Source: Caldilineae bacterium (lineage in GTDB: Bacteria; Chloroflexota; Anaerolineae; J102). Taken from it: a stretch of 6,185 nt of DNA. A model generated the notes under the pieces. The model saw only the letters and a list, made by a program, of their open reading frames with translations, was not told where the DNA came from and made no database searches. The position numbers and the translations under genes are program-made. Positions 5,980 through 6,185 of this stretch are shown piece by piece. The stretch's first letter is position 1; each line of letters starts with the position of its first letter. The stretch is taken from contig RFJM01000153.1 of NCBI GenBank assembly GCA_003694905.1, positions 1-6,185 on the forward strand. Reading direction: 5' to 3'.

Positions 5980-6185
5980 ATGCCGTTCGATCCTGTCGCA
6001 CGCTTCTATGATCTCGATGATGGCCGGCTGGTCGAAGACATTCCGGCGATGCTGGCCTTTGCCCAAAAGACCGGCGGTCCGGTGCTGGAGCTGGGTGTGG
6101 GGACGGGACGGCTGGCGCTGGCGCTGGCACGAGCGGGGTATGCGGTGGTGGGGGTGGATTCGGCGGCGGGGATGCTGGCCATTGC
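5980..6185 (+). CDS. Class I SAM-dependent methyltransferase, 3'-truncated
   Basis: The frame from the ATG at 5980 is open to the right edge and encodes the first 68 residues. The sequence starts MPFDPVARFYDLDD, the usual N-terminal helix of small-molecule-type methyltransferases. It contains motif I, VLELGVGTGRLALALA (35-50), with the Gly-rich SAM-binding loop, and the strand VVGVDSAAGML (56-66), whose Asp60 is the expected acidic residue contacting the ribose of SAM. The substrate cannot be judged because the C-terminal part is missing. An in-frame ATG at 5923 would add 19 residues (MDRSSCYSFF...), but they do not look like the family and this start would overlap the candidate -10. No Shine-Dalgarno sequence precedes 5980. 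It is transcribed divergently from the metallopeptidase. Confidence 0.85.
   Translation, partial: MPFDPVARFYDLDDGRLVEDIPAMLAFAQKTGGPVLELGVGTGRLALALARAGYAVVGVDSAAGMLAI

Overview
The window looks like a piece of a GC-rich chromosome or metagenome contig from the phylum Chloroflexota (Anaerolineae/Caldilineae-like). The main clue is two adjacent exported proteins. Each has a Pro/Thr-rich linker followed by a short C-terminal motif of the form aromatic-(L/F)-P-L-hydrophobic-L (YFPLILRR and YLPLMLASL), a tail I associate with many secreted Chloroflexota proteins. The taxonomic assignment is inference; there is no rRNA or other marker gene here.

Layout. (1) At 1-1559 (+) is the 3' part of a gene for an exported beta-propeller protein with PQQ-like/WD40-like blades; its start lies upstream of the window. 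(2) At 1595-3433 (+), 35 nt further on and behind a perfect AGGAGG, is a secreted family 1 polysaccharide lyase (pectate lyase). It has a calcium-binding-type Asp-rich C-terminal segment and what looks like an extra beta-domain inserted between the lyase core and that segment. (3) After a 119-nt spacer, 3553-4182 (+) encodes a small polytopic membrane protein of unknown function. (4) Converging on it, at 4196-5341 (-), is an uncharacterised 381-residue mostly helical protein with one probable membrane segment near its C-terminus. (5) Directly upstream of that gene on the same strand, at 5353-5859 (-), is a YgjP/SprT-like zinc metallopeptidase. (6) A short divergent intergenic region follows, and a class I SAM-dependent methyltransferase starts at 5980 (+) and runs off the end.

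How they fit together. Genes 1 and 2 are probably co-transcribed and exported, and the lyase points to breakdown of plant pectin outside the cell; the propeller protein's partner or substrate cannot be read from sequence. Genes 5 and 4 form a tight two-gene unit: the stop codon of the peptidase overlaps the ribosome binding site of the unknown gene. The peptidase has a well-formed promoter (TTGCCG, 17 nt, TATAAT) whose expected transcription start falls on its ATG, so its mRNA is probably leaderless. A weaker candidate promoter for the methyltransferase starts back to back with it at a 10-bp palindrome. The two genes that follow another gene closely have perfect AGGAGG sites, while the three that probably begin a transcript have none.

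I saw no RNA genes, CRISPR arrays, insertion sequences or phage modules. I did not find clear evidence of a new multi-gene system. The points most worth a second look are the inserted domain in the lyase, the shared C-terminal tails, the leaderless/divergent promoter region, and the uncharacterised gene coupled to the peptidase.
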